A stretch of 64,000 bases of DNA from Erigeron canadensis (GCF_010389155.1 NC_057763.1:39228645-39292644), one strand, 5' to 3'. Shown: positions 21,063-34,423, numbered from the stretch's first letter. Made by a program: numbers and translations. Notes: generated from the sequence alone by a model not told the origin.

Positions 21063-23653
21063 CAATATTTTGGTTTCAATATATCTTATTAACATCATGT
21101 ACTAATATATCTATAAGTTGGGTTAGACATACATATGTAAATTATACTCGAATACTATATATAATTTGAACTACCGAAGCATGTGAAAGTCTTGATCAGA
21201 GTAGTAGTTTTGTAAACAACTTTGCGATGTATCAAAGGTACGTACGTAGTTGATGTATGAAACTAATATTTTTGACAAATGTTTTTTTCTATAAAAAACA
21301 TAGAAATATATAACTTGCAAGAGCATGGCATATAGTGAAAAGTGAAATAAGTGATGTATATATATATATATATGATATGATGTTCTCCTTAGGTTTAAAA
21401 CAATATTGTAACCTTAATATACTCCATAAATATTGTAATCTTAATATATCCCATAAAAGTGAACTATATATAAATTGTAAGTAGAGATCGTTGATGCATA
21501 AAGAGCAAAATAGAAAGACAAAATTATCAAAAAGAAAAGCAGATGCGATAAAAAGTAGTTTTGTTTCTCAAAGGAGCAAAAAACAAAAGCGATTTCATAT
21601 TCGTTGTAGGTTATTATGGCTATCTTTATCTACGAACAAAAATAAAAATGGTAAAGACAATATCAACATGTTTAGCATGTATTTTCACATTCGCTTCGGT
21701 CCATGGTCGTTTTCCATGTTTTAAGTTGGAAGTTTTGTTCGACGGTCAGTTTGTTCCTTTTTTTAGTTGAAAATTTTAACATGATATCTATGTTTTTCTT
21801 GTCGAGTGTAATGCATGTTCAGGAAGCAAGTGAGCAAGCAAACATTCCGTTCAGTAAATAAGTGTTATTTTAACGATATGATGAACAATTGAACATGTAT
21901 TTGTTTGGTTATGTGTGTTTAAATAAGTGCAAGATGTGTCAATTTCCAATTTTGTTATGTTATGATTGTTTTCACGAATTCATTGTTCTTCGAAGTCTAT
22001 GCATACATCTTCCAATTAACCTCCAAGTATAACCACTCGTAGTTTAGGATTCGTGATGTTGATCATTTGGTTCATGTGGTTTATAGTTAGTTATGGGTCA
22101 AGGTGTGTGATAGTCAACCCGATGATTAACACAAAAATTAACCACTGTACGTTGCTGTACGAGACATATACTTCTATAAAATATACATGCGATGAAAATG
22201 TTTGTATTAACTATGAGATGGTCTACTTTCTTTAAGAGGGGAATAGTTATGCTTTTATAAAAGGTAACAATTCCTTTGGTTTACAACTTTAACTTTTCAT
22301 ATCGATAAACATCAAACTTTGAATTGTAAAGCTAATTTGTGGGTTCATTTTTGGCGTCTTTTGAATGAGGTTGTACTTCTTAGGTAGGGGTCCTCTTTAT
22401 TTTTGAGACATTTCCTTTAGATGTAAGGTCCTCTCTGGCTCTCTATACCCAAGCCTTCATACTTTTCTTTGATCTTGTCAATTCCTGTACTACTGCATCT
22501 TTCTTGTATAATGATAAGTTTAGCATCCATGTAAAATTTTATCAGCCTCGTAATCTCGTTTATGAAAATTATATTTTTTTCATTCTAATTTTAAATGTCT
22601 AAATTTGAAATTCTAAGTCTTTTCTTTATTATATTTTTACAGTAAACAATTTTTTTTAAACATCAGTAGTGATTAGACTCAGATACATGTCTTTCATCGT
22701 CCGGTAGAGATCAGCTAAATGACTGACGGTGGAAGTCAGTCAATCCGAGGGCATGACTGACGGTGGAAGTCTCACTACCGTTCTGGAGGAAATCAGCTAT
22801 ATGCTAGAGAAAACCTCCATGTCCCACCTCATTTGCAAGGACTTCTCAATATAAAGGTTTCGAACTCGTGATCAACATTTAGCTGAAAGACATAATAGTT
22901 TCTAAAATTTATATTAATTAAAACTATAGTATATCTCTATCCATTTGTATATCGCATATCAAATGAAAAAGATTCACTATGTTGAATTCTGACATTTAAA
23001 ATGAGACAGATAATCAGATAATCGGATAGACTATAGAGTACCACCAGTACACCACATTGTCCCGTCACCACTGGCATATTGCACAGATACCCTTTAGTTC
23101 CTATGAATTAACTGGTATCATTTTTTTCAAATTAAGTATATGATTTTGTATTTATCAACATATTAATATTTTTTGCCGGTCAATAAAAAAAAATAGTCGA
23201 AAACAATTAAAAGTATATACCAATTATACTACAATTAAAATACATTTGCGTCTAAAGGTTCCTCGATATAACCTAAACAAGAGAAAACTTAATTGTTGAC
23301 CCGGCCACCTAAACAATATGGTTTAATATCAAACTCAAACCCATCATATTCGATGATGAAATTAGATACTTTTGTTATAAAGTACTTTAAGATGATTGCT
23401 GTATTTTCTTAATCATACATTCATACGGTTAAAAAAGAACACTTGTTACGTGTCATTTGATGATTGTTAAAAAGTGGACATAATAGATACACATTTTATT
23501 GTGTTTGAAATATCGTTTGGATGGTCCCCAGTAAGTGATAGTCTCAAACAGACTGCCAAGGGTCTGTGTGGACAGTTCCAGATTCTTCCTAATTAGATTA
23601 TTTATAAATTCCATTTTTATTGAAAATGATATATTTCTTAAAATCTAACAATC
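21063..23653. other. Intergenic, no gene seen
   Basis: The HIPP 3' flank and AT-rich DNA. At 22680-22880 a GC-richer block holds the direct repeat ATGACTGACGGTGGAAGTC twice (about 22719 and 22754) and a B-box-like word in reverse (GGTTTCGAACTCGTGAT at 22857), possibly an old SINE. Frames at 21491-21770 and 22053-22235 are not recognisable. Confidence 0.45.
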
Positions 23654-23985
23654 TTAGGCTATACGAAGTGGGACGTGTTCCCCCTATTTTTCGCCTAAAA
23701 ATCGCCCAACACACCCCCCCCCCCTTTTTTCGAATGCGCCCCTCCCCCCCTTGTGGCGGAATATATACCTCGCCCACTTTGCCTTTGACCAAACTATTGA
23801 TTTCCGTGATTTTGGTCCCCAACGGTTAGTTTTCAAATTTTATTTTTTAATTTTTTTTCTTTTCTTCCTATATATATACTATCCATCTATATTAAACCAA
23901 CACAAAAAACCAACAAAAAACTAAAACAAAACCAACATCCCTTCCAAAAATTATACAAAAAAAAACACTACATTATTTAACAAAT

Positions 23986-25544
23986 ATGGAAGATATCGAT
24001 GAGTTTTCATCTTCTAGTTCTTCGTCAAGTGGTGGTTCAACCGATCTAGACGAGGCTATTGAGCAAACAATCGTTTTGACGATAAACACTATGTTAGAAG
24101 CCGCAAGAGAAGAAGAAGAAGAGGAGGGGGCGCACCAATACCACGTGATCCCGGTTGTAGGCGTAGGGCAGTTCTAGATCGGAGACGGTATGAGGCAAAC
24201 AAACGGTTGATGCGTTTTTACTTTGTTGACAACCCGGTTTATCCACCGGGAGTTAAGAAAGCGCTACCGTATGAGTAAACGTTTATTTTTGCAAATAACA
24301 AGAGATTTGGAAGAGAACTATAGGTACTTCCAACAAAGATACGATGCTTGTGGGAAGTTAGGTTTCACCGGGATACAAAAGTGTACTGCTGCGCTTCGCC
24401 AACTAGCCTACGGCAGTACCGTCGACTCATTTGACAAAAATTTCGAGATGTCTAAAAGGGTTTTACGAGAGTCACTGGCCAACTTTTGTAAAGGTATCAA
24501 TCTAATATTTTAGTTACGTAGTTTTACATTTTATTATAACTTAGTTATTATATTTTAGTTACCTAGTTTTACATTTTATTATAACTTAGTTATTATAATT
24601 TAGTTACGTACTTTTACATTTTATTATAACTTAGTTATTATAATTTAGTTACGTAGTTTTACATTTTTTTAGGTGTTAGGAGTATATATGGGCCAACCTT
24701 TCTACGTAGACCTACTTCTAGCGATATATAACGGCTTTATGATGTGCATGAGCAGCTACATGGTTTCCCAGGCATGATAGGTAGTATTGATTGCATGCAT
24801 TGGGCGTGGGAGATGTGTCCTACCGCATGGCGTGGTACGCATACATGAGGGGATATTGGGCAGCCGTCGATGATACTTTAGGCTGTCGCATCGACTGATT
24901 TGTGGATTTGGAACGCTTATTTTGGGTAGCAAGGTTCAAACAATGACATCAGCGTATTTGAGTCGTCGCCCATACTTGAAGAACTTATTTCCGGGTTGGC
25001 ACCTACAGGTTAGAATTACAAAATTTGACATTCTAATTAGTATAAACTTCAACATTACATGATTATAACGTATTAAAGTTATAAATTGCAGCTCCTTTTT
25101 ATACAAATGACAATTATTACAAAGCCAGATATTATTTGAGTAATGGCATCTATCCAGAGTATGCTACCTTCGTGAAGTCATTTACCGACCCAATTGATGA
25201 CAAAAAAAAAATACTTCAAGAAATAACAGGAGTCGGCGAGAAAGGATATTGAGCGAACTTTTGGCGTGTTGAAGAAGCGTTGGAAGGTTATTAGGTTTCC
25301 ATCACGGTTTTGGACTAAAGAGAGGATGCATGACGTGTTATATACATGTATTATTTTACATAACATGATTTTGCAGGATGAAGACAAAGCTTTCTGTCAA
25401 GATTTCTACGAGCACGACCCGACTTTGGACAAGGAATATTGGATGCAAGAAACTCCAATGGAGAAGCGGATTGAGAACTCAAATGCGGTTAGAAGCAGGG
25501 AAACACATAACATGTTATTGGCTGATTTGGTGGATCATGTATAG
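23986..25544 (+). pseudogene. PIF/Harbinger transposase (DDE_Tnp_4 type), broken
   Basis: It starts with an acidic Ser/Glu-rich leader (23986-24160). The conserved head follows (RELRKRYRMSKRLFLQI, 24244-24294), then FTGIQKCTAALRQLAYG. An intron probably spans 24494-24671. The catalytic region reads GSIDCMHW (about 24783-24806, first D), GSNNDISVF (about 24937-24963, second D) and ERTFGVLKKRW (about 25252-25284, the E). A second likely intron is at about 25010-25090. At least four in-frame stops (for example near 24728, 24847 and 24928) and frameshifts near 24175 and 25215 abolish it. No Myb-like second ORF is seen. Confidence 0.9.
24507..24670. repeat. 46-bp tandem repeat in a transposase intron
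   Basis: About 3.5 copies of a 46-bp unit (TTTAGTTACGTAGTTTTACA..., AT-rich) fill the likely first intron of the transposase gene. Copies differ only at a few bases. I see no function. Confidence 0.85.
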
Positions 25545-25910
25545 GAAAACTGCACGAAGGCGGACGAAGAAGAATACGTGCCGCCTACCGTTGAGTTCTA
25601 CTTTAGCGATGATGACTAGTTTTTATTCTAATATGTTGTATGGTGTGTATTTGAACTTTATTAATCATGTGTTTGAACTTTAATAAGTAGTTTTTATTTT
25701 ATTATGTTTGTATTTTTTATTTATAGTAAGATGTTTATTTTTAAAAAAATTACTTTACGGTGGAAAAAAAAAACCCACAATGATTGGAATGTGACAAGTG
25801 TCACACTCACTCCCCCCTTTTCCCACCAAAACCCTCTCTCTTACATGGCGTCACATGGCTTTTATCCCCCCTCCCCCTTTCTCCAACTAATCTCACTCCT
25901 TTTAGCCTTA

Positions 25911-26392
25911 TTGACGACTTAGTTATGATATTTAGTAATTAGAAAGACAAAATTAGAAGAAATAATCAATTTATCAATTAATTAAATTGTTAGAAAGACT
26001 ATTAAAATACTTTTTTTAAAAAAAATTTATATCATGTTTTTAATTTAGTTAATGATATCATCAGATAAAACTCCTAAAAGCAAAGCTTGAAGGTCAAGGA
26101 TTTGATCATTATTTTATGAAGATTATTTTCTTAGTAGGTATATATTTCAAATTGGAATAATTTTGTGTGCATTTTAAATTTTCCATATAATATTGTAAAT
26201 AGTTTTAAAACTCATAATTTTTGAAAAATGTTGTTGCGTGCCACTTATCTACTTATTATTAGATAAAATTATCTCAAATACACTTCTTAAAATAAAAGTT
26301 ATTAGAGATGTGAGCATATATCATTTGAGTTTTAGACATCAACTTGGTAATAATGCAATATGCTTTATGATGAGTAATAATCTTAATCTTAA
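25911..26392. other. Intergenic, no gene seen
   Basis: AT-rich DNA between two transposons, with no coding signal. Confidence 0.6.
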
Positions 26393-27672
26393 TATATACT
26401 ATAAGACAATTGAACTAATGACTTATTAACCAATCAAATCGTTTAATTTTATTAAATTAATTCTCGCTTATGTCATCATTTAGATTAACTATAAATTAAA
26501 AATCATGATAATCATTATCCAAATATATAATTATATTACTATTTATATTAATTTGTAGAAAAAAATGTCATTAATTTGACCTTGAGGGGAACCACCTGGG
26601 TTCGAGTCCCACTTCCCACATTTATGGGGGTGGATTAATAGGGATTTTTCAAGAGTCATGAGTTTCATCCCAGGCATGCGTGTAATTTAGGGGTAGAAGT
26701 AGATTAGAATGTCGTTCTAAAAATAAATAAAAAAATATTGTAGAATAAGTTTCATTAATTTACAATTTTTTGTTTTCCATCATTTATTTACACTTTTTAG
26801 CCCTGAATACTTAATTTATATTTATTTTTAGCTAACAACCTTAAGATATTTTTTAAAATTTACAATCATTTAATTAGTTAAAAAAATTCAACATAATCTC
26901 TCAATAAAAAAAGTACATATCACGAGTCCTAATTGTTATCAAATAATATGAAAACAATCATAATTGTGATCTAATTATCATAGAACATGTAATTGGAGAT
27001 AAACATATTCGTGTTATGGACTCGCATCACATAACAAAACACGATTTACAACAGAGGGTTACTTGAATACTAAATCGAAATCAATATGAACTCCATTCAA
27101 GATTCATTATATCTCTGAATCAAAAAGGTACATAATTTTCTCCTTTTTCATATATTAGGTTTGTGTATTAATGTTTAAAGTTGCAATTGTCACTCAAATC
27201 AAGAAACCTAATTGTTATCAAAGAGTATGAAAACAATCATATTTGTTATTTAATTATCATAAGACATGTGATTGAAAATAAACCTATGCGTGTTATGAGT
27301 CCGCATCATGATTAAATACATATACTTGAATGTCAAATAAATGATCAAAAATATGTTTATATTTTAATTTTTAATTATATTTCATATAATAATATGACAT
27401 TATGAGTACAACTGGTTTCAAAAAATTTTATAATAGATAAATTATTATAGCATGCGTCTTGTGAATAACTCCGGCAAATAATTCCATCAATATATCTCAG
27501 ATAATAATGACAGTGACAAACATATGATTATTGTACTACAACTTGCAAAGTATAACACTTAGAACCTTATATCTTCAAAATTATAAGCTTTTATGACTTA
27601 AATGCATAAAGATCTAATATTGATAATATCGTAAATCATGTGTTAAGTGTTGGACACGGGTCTAAAATCTAG
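26393..27672 (+). mobile_element. Non-autonomous Helitron, copy 1
   Basis: It begins TATATACTATAAGACAATTG and ends GACACGGGTCTAAAATCTAG, followed by T. The terminal hairpin (in the best copy CGTGTCCA...TGGACACG) and final CTAG before T are Helitron marks. It is directly followed by copy 2 and carries a SINE at 26578-26751. A further copy is at 39611-40405. No protein is encoded. Confidence 0.75.
26578..26751 (+). mobile_element. tRNA-derived SINE inside Helitron copy 1
   Basis: It is flanked by the perfect 10-bp duplication TCATTAATTT at 26568-26577 and 26752-26761. The sister Helitron copies lack the insert at this place, which confirms the limits. A Pol III B box GGTTCGAGTCC lies at 26599-26609; the A box is missing, so the 5' end is truncated. 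The end is A-rich. Confidence 0.82.
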
Positions 27673-27673
27673 T

Positions 27674-28483
27674 ATATACTATAAGACAATTGAACTAATG
27701 ACTTATTAACCAATCAAATTGTTCAACTTCATCAAATTGATTATCGCTTATGTCATCATTTAGATTCATTATAAATTAAAATTCGTAATAATCATTATTC
27801 AAATATATTATTATATTAGTATTTATATTAATTTGCAAAAAAAATCTAATTAATTTATATTTTTTGTTTTCTATCAATAATTTATATTTTTTAGCTCTGA
27901 ATACTAATTTGTATATATTTGTAGCCATCAACTTGAGACGATTTTTTAAAACTTTTATAAAAAAGTCAAAAAAAGTACTAAAATTTAATTTTTTAAAGTT
28001 ACAATTGTCACTCAAATCAATAGTCCTAATTGTTATAAAAGAATATGAAAACAATCTTAATTGTTATCTACTTATCATAAGACAAGTGATTGAAAATAAT
28101 TTTATTATCATGAGCCCGTATAATAATCAAGTACATATATTTGAATGTTAATTACAAGATCACAAGTATGTTTATATTTTAATTCTTATTTATCTTTCAT
28201 AATACACATTATGAGTACAATTAGTTTCAAAAATTTTTATAATAGATAAATTTTTGTAGCATGTGACTTGTAGAATAACTACAACAAACAATTCCATCAA
28301 TATGTTTCAGCTAATAATTACAGTAACGAACCTGTGATTATTGTATTATAACTTGCAAAGTATAACACTCATAACCGTATATCTTCAAAATTATAAGCTT
28401 TTTATGGATTAAGTGTATGAAGATCTAATAATAATAATATTGTAAACCTCGCGTTCAGTGTTAGACACGGGTCTAAAATCTAA
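27674..28483 (+). mobile_element. Non-autonomous Helitron, copy 2 (head to tail with copy 1)
   Basis: It is similar to copy 1 along its length and begins right after the CTAG-T of that copy. It ends GACACGGGTCTAAAATCTAA, so the last four bases are CTAA rather than CTAG, both within CTRR. The frames at 27776 and 27864 are not genes. Confidence 0.73.
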
Positions 28484-28624
28484 TAATAATACTAAGAAAT
28501 ACTAGTTGACTTAAAAAATTAACTATCAACCAAAAGCTTCAACTTAACACATTAGTTTTGTACTTAAATTTTTCTCTAATTTCCTCTATATCCAATCATA
28601 TCAATAATTCCAACAATCCAACTA

Positions 28625-29297
28625 GGGGGTGTTTGGAAATGCGTTATAAAAATAAATTATGCGTTTTTCATAATCAAAGTCAGATAATCAGCTGTAACAA
28701 AACATGTTATTAAAAGATTGTGTTTGGATTTGATTATATAGTTAAATGTTAAGATAATCAAATAATCAGGTTTTTGGTTGTTTGGCACATTATATAATCT
28801 GGAGGCTAAACGAGTAAAAAGACTAAAAAGACATTTTTATATTAATGTTAAACCATCAAACTATATAACAATTTATTTTATATGACTTATGCCACATATT
28901 GTTTATATAAAAAAAAATGTCAATCATAATGTAGATCCACTACATGTGAATACTGATACTACTATCCAAACTATTGGAGATAGAATGTGAAGCAAGTGAA
29001 GCAATTACTGTACACAAAAAAAAAATCATGAAACGACTGTGTGTTTGACTTTATGCTTATATGGGTTTTTTTAAGGGTAATTTTGTAAAGTGAGGATCGG
29101 AAAGGAAAATTGTGATTCAGTTTTCACGTTTTGCTGCAGTATGGTATGAGTTGTTTTTCCATAATGGCGTTTTGAGATCAAATAAACGCAAATAATTGAT
29201 TTTTGTTGATGTTTAGCCAAACACTTAAAATAGATTATTTACGACTTCAAAATGAAATAATCTAAATCATCTAAAAAAAGCAACCCCAAACACCCTC
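28625..29297. mobile_element. Tourist-like element (GGGTGTTTGG ends)
   Basis: The ends GGGGGTGTTTGG and CCAAACACCCTC face each other across 673 bp, with similar A/T-rich subterminal words. Flanks are CTA and TAA, so the 3-bp duplication is not exact. Its ends resemble those of the element at 18879. Confidence 0.6.
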
Positions 29298-29907
29298 TAA
29301 TAAAGAGATAAAGAAAAAATATCTTTAATCTGTAATTATTCATCATGAAAATAAATCAATATTAATAGTTGAAAAGATAACGTAATTTATTACATTTTTT
29401 ATATAAGAAAACATATATTCAATGATATAGTTATTATATGTGTATTCTAAATTTTGAATAACAATTTGTTTTTTTCTAAAATATTATTATAATGTTTAAA
29501 TCGTCTGGATCCGATCATTTGGGTGGGAGATCGGGTATTAAATCAATTAAACAATTCAAAAGAGAGGGGAAAAGTGAGAAAAACTAATAAGAAATTAAAA
29601 CTTTTGTTTTTAATTTTATTTTTATTATTTTACATTTTTTAATGATTTATTCTAAGTTAAAGTTTATATAATACTAAGAATGGAAGTAACACTATTCATC
29701 ATCTCTCGTTTTTTTATTCAGAAATGATAATAGTACCATTAATTTTAAATAACTTACCACAATGTATAAGTTTTACAGTAGACAGTGTAAACCATTAATG
29801 TGTATATTTGGTTGATTTATCTTTTGTTTTGGTACGGACATCATTTCCTTTTTTTTATTCCACTTCATCAATCTCATATCATCTCATTTAAGAAAAGATA
29901 GTGTTTC

Positions 29908-30000
29908 GAGTGGCTTTAGCCGAGTAGCATTAGACAGGTGTGGTAAAGAACATCGGACGAGTACGTTGCGAGTTCGATTAAGGTTTTTCCCAATTATTTA
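29908..30000 (+). mobile_element. tRNA-derived SINE head
   Basis: An A-box-like TAGCCGAGTAGC (about 29918) and a B-box-like GAGTTCGATTAAGG (about 29968) are spaced as in a tRNA promoter. The body probably runs on to the right; no duplication was found. Confidence 0.5.
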
Positions 30001-30299
30001 GGTTTTCCTATAGAGAGTTTATGTATATGATCGCGCCAAAGTCATTGATAGCAATTAAAGGCGGCAAGGAATAAGCATGTATTTAACCATATCAAACCAT
30101 CTCCAGAATTTGTTATGGCTGAGATCAAGGTGTATTCTCAAGTGTTGTTATCATCAAGATCTAAAGGGTCTGCTACTGATGTTATTTATAGCTCGGTTTA
30201 GGTTGCATTTGTAATATTATAGAGTTTGTTTGTCTTAAGTGGAAGATTAATATTTGTGTTTGTATTAGAGTCCTTTAGCATCTTACTAATTGATACTTT

Positions 30300-30301
<2 letters not shown>

Positions 30302-30330
<29 letters not shown>

Positions 30331-30332
30331 TT
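30302..30332. repeat. (ATA)n microsatellite
   Basis: About ten ATA units. The 120 bases before it look like a retroelement 3' end, so this may be a simple-repeat tail. Confidence 0.85.
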
Positions 30333-31579
30333 TCATCTGTGCCTAAAAAATAAAAATTAAAGGCGGGGTGAGTTATGTTTCACCCTTACCTATGTGGACA
30401 GGTGTACGAGGTCACCACTCCCTCTCCAGTCTCCAAAGGGAAAAATAGTGATTCCTGTAAGTACGATGTACCGAATAAAATCAACGATGACGCCACGGGC
30501 ATTTGCAGGCTCATCGTTTATCTGCATTCTGCTTGAATTAATAGTTTCACAAACCTAATTTCTCCATTCCATAACATGAAGCTGCGATTATTAGCTTGCT
30601 GATTCCGTTAAACCATCATAAATTATCCAAATCACGTTTACCAGGTACAATTATTTCGACGATTGATTTTATTTATTCCGATAAATTTAGTCTGTAAACT
30701 CAAATACCTGGTATATATATGTGTGTGTGTCAAAAGTATATATGAGGGTACTGCTTACATATATATATAGCTACAGAAAGTGCTAAAGGTCCCCATGTTT
30801 TTTTTTGGTTTACCAAAATGTATAACTCTTACAACATAATATATCAAAAAAAATGTGGTGGACCTGGTGGTAGAAAAAGTACAAGTTACTGGAAATTATA
30901 TGGATAACTGACAACACCGATCAAATCAATTTTATAACAATGACTAGCCTTAAAGTTTACTATAACGTTAAAAGTTGAAAGAAAACAACGAGAATGTGAA
31001 AATTATTAATCTATGGTGACATTTTAATCCAACAGATGCTAAGGCTAAGAGCATGGAGTACCGGGGCTCTATGCCAATCCCAAATCCTAGCTGGATGACC
31101 TTGATACCAAACGGTACAGGCTAGCCAGTAACTGACCACGACCTTGACGCCAAACGCAATATCACTATACACTAACAGCAGTTACTTTTGTTATGGGAGT
31201 TTAGGATGTACGTGGTGTTAGACTTTTAGTTACTATCTTTGACTTTGACTTGACCCTGTATGTTGCGCATAATCATTGTGTACATTTCAAGGAGAAAACA
31301 TGTAGGTTTGGGTTCCCCCATCTTTAACAAGGACTGCATGTATATAACAAGGCGAAAACATATTAAAGTTAATAAGTAGTCAGGAATATTCATTACAGAT
31401 TACAAGATATACTTCCTCAATGATGTAACACTTTGGAAAGATTATTAATTAGCTAGTGAGATCCCTTAAAGGGTAGTAAATTATTAGCTTAGACAAAACT
31501 GTTTGAAGTGTCATAGCATCCGGTCAAATTCCCCAAGCTAAAGGGAGAATTTTCTTTATTATAAAGTAGCTAGTTATAT
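30333..31579. other. Intergenic, no gene seen
   Basis: It includes (TG)n/(TA)n runs near 30715-30770. The last part contains the GH3 3' UTR, read on the minus strand. No coding signal was found. Confidence 0.5.
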
Positions 31580-34328
31580 TTATAGAGGAACCCAAGTGGG
31601 ATTTCTGGGACTAAAGAAGCAGGCCTTCACGTTAGAGTTAAGCAATTTCAGTGCAGCATCTGACTTAATACACCGTGGAGTTTTATACTGGTTAATGGAT
31701 GCTCCTTGTTTGATAAAGAAGTCCATTAGGGACTCAAACGTGCCAGACTTCACCACGCGTATCTCAAGTGGTCCAATAGCTTTATCATTAGTGCGTAGTC
31801 GCCTGTATATGTAATCCAGATCTTCTTCTATAGCAATACAACAATCTTGAAGCACCTTAGGGCCAAGTGAAGAGGTGACCTTTTCTAGGACCGAAGGTGT
31901 GTAGTGTTTGATCTCCCAGTATATGACGTAGTGTCCTGGCACTGATGATGTATCAGCGTAGCTTGTGTATTCTACAAGTAGAGCATTGTACGGTTCCAAA
32001 AGTCTTTTTGCTGCCATGATGCTCTTATGCAGATCTTCTTCATTAGTTTTGTCGCTGTCTATGCTTAGAATGACATTCCTCCTGCAGATGAACCGAAATT
32101 GTGGGGTCCGATTATGAAATCCAGTCACTTGGAGCACGTCTCCAATACGATATCGGTTTAGCCCTGAATCAACCAAAAAACAGACTTTTAATAAGTTGTA
32201 CACTTCATCGATGATGACATCTTACAAGTAGGCTAGGTTGAAATGCAAATGTAAGAGGGTTAAAACAGATGTATCAATATGAAATATATACTTATATTCA
32301 TGTTGAATTATACTAGCCTGTTTCATCCGGGATACCGGAGATAGAGTAGTAGATGATTATGCATGATCCCTTGTTAAAAATTTAGGATTGCAATAGAACT
32401 TTTCAACCACATCTACTGTCGTAAAGAAAATGAGGCAAGAACAGGTGATTAGGCAGAGCTCCTTGTTATGTCTGAAAATGTTATTTAAAAGAAGGTCCAT
32501 TTTTCAACCCAATTGCTCAGTTAAGAAGAGATAATTATAATTTACTTACCGGCAAATGTTGTGACCACCAATTCATAGTAGAACCCAACTTTAACATGCA
32601 CCAGGTCAACCAGGTTAGCCAAGGAGATCTCTTCGTCCTCATTACCATACGTCTCGTTATCACCCAAAGGAATGAATTCATAGTAACCCATGTTAGGCAA
32701 GAGGGTGAATGAAACATTTGCAGGATCACACAAAGGCTGTAAATTTACCCCAAAGTAACACTCAGATGATGCATACATTGTACACACAAGTGGTAACTTC
32801 CCCCTACTATAGTACTCGAGAGTTGGTATATATTGGGACATAGAACCTGTAACCACTGCTTCAATATACTTTGCCTTAGGCCATAAGTCACACACTATTC
32901 CTTTCCATGATCGACGGCTGCAAATGTTTTCAATTTCATCTGCCTGATGTGGGTCTGCTAACTTGATCATAGCAGACATGGCTAATCGGCACCCAGAATC
33001 TGTTATCATCGGGTTCAATTGGCCGCTACGGATATCGCTGCATAGCCTGATCCAGTTGCGTTCAAGGAATGAGATTCCACGCAGCATAGCTGATGCAAAT
33101 ACGGCTCCAAGCCGTGTGACTTGCTGGCGGTGGATAAGCCCTGCCAGTAGCTGGCAATACATGCTTTGGTTGCTGTCATCACACAAAATGGCTTCATCCG
33201 GGCTCGTTTGATCGTTGTAACGGTCACGTGAACGGGTCTTAAAATGCTTGCTTTTGTAATAACTGGTGAGGACTGTCCGTGTTGGTAAACCACAAGGAGT
33301 GGACATCTCTGCCTTCACAAAATATAGAAACATCGCCTTACCTTCATCAAGGCCTGTTATATACCTGTCAATGAAATGGATAAAAAAGCATTAATAGCAT
33401 GCAGAATGACCGTGTTTTTAGGTTATTTGTATAGTGAATTGTATAACTGTAAGTATTATCACTATCTTTGATAATTTATACTTTTTGGGGGTGGTGGGGG
33501 TGCAGATAGAGAGATAGCGAGATAGAAAGCTATGCTAAGCTATTCATATCGTGATTTGATCAATATTCTAAGAAATGATATACTCCGTATCAGTAACATC
33601 TATGCAACATGTGATGTCTGGTAGTACAGAATGTATGATTCCTTCATGGTCACCTTCTACTAAGATAGTAACTTTTCATTTTGCTTATTATGCAAGAGCC
33701 TTGAGGTTTTATAAAGTTATTACTGTGACCCCCTCTGATGTAAATATTCTACATGATAGTGTTGTGGCCCATATGTGGAAAATAATGAATTAGTGGAAAA
33801 TATGAGATAAGGTGGTATTATGGAGAAAGATTAACTGATTCATAATTGGCATGATCAAATTATAGACGAAAGTTCGACGATCAAGATCTTCTGCAATGGA
33901 TGGCATTATCTTAGGCTTTCCACCAGATGTCCCTGAGCTGCAAGTTCAAAATTAACTTGATTTAGCCTTCATATCTATTTATGCCGAGCATCACAAGTTC
34001 ACAACAGTATGAAGTCAACTGTGGGATTTTACCTGCTTAGCATCTCCGTTATGGGGTGACCAGAAATCACAGAGGAGTCTTCACCATTGGCTATGCGTTG
34101 TATATAAGGATAAATGTCTTTGTAGGTGATGACAGGTACCTTCTGTTTGAACTCAGTTAGGTCATTCATGGACACTCCTGTTATGTGCTTTTGGAGGTAT
34201 TCGGTCTTTTTGTTTCTTGTTAAGATTGCTTTCAGTAAATCTTCTTGCACTTTATCAGCTTCTGTTGTTAGCTTTTGAAGCTCCTCTAGAGCCTCGGCTC
34301 CTTTGTATTCTAGTTTCTTTCCATCCAT
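31580..34328 (-). CDS. GH3 acyl-acid amido synthetase, probably IAA-type (group II)
   Basis: Minus-strand exons are 34328-34033, 33937-33836, 33364-32550 and 32163-31580 (1,797 nt, 598 aa), all GT-AG with consistent phases. GH3 enzymes adenylate a plant hormone acid (auxin, jasmonate or salicylate) and join it to an amino acid. The three ATP/AMP motifs are intact: SSSGTSGGKPK (98-108), YASSECYFG (330-338) and YRIGD (409-413). The blocks LTSYYKSKHF and MSQYIPTLEYYS resemble the auxin-conjugating group II more than JAR1-type enzymes. Elsewhere, as in the central helices, it is rather diverged, so substrate choice is uncertain. The C-terminus SPRNPTWVPL matches the family end. The cytosol is the likely site. 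The start is the first ATG of a normal-length N-terminus. Confidence 0.94.
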
Positions 34329-34423
34329 TAGTACACAACAATGAAGCTTAGGGGAACAGGATAAGCCACTAAAACTATGGTTAGAAGTAGTTTTGAGTTA
34401 TGAGTTTAAGAGCCCAGTTGGTC

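Larger units (their letters stand above)
23657..25907 (+). mobile_element. Full-length PIF/Harbinger DNA transposon
   Basis: The 2,251-bp element has terminal inverted repeats GGCTATACGAAGTGGGA and, inverted at the other end, GGCTAAAAGGAGTGAGA (13 of 17 match). TTA target duplications are at 23654-23656 and 25908-25910. It carries one transposase gene, now broken. Subterminal C-rich runs (about 23711-23750 and 25811-25880) mirror each other. Both ends are intact, so it could still be moved by an active relative. Confidence 0.9.

Noticed and set aside
22680..22880. Possible SINE with a reverse B box and a 19-bp direct repeat
   Set aside because: The A box is not found at the right distance and no duplication is visible; mentioned only in the intergenic entry.
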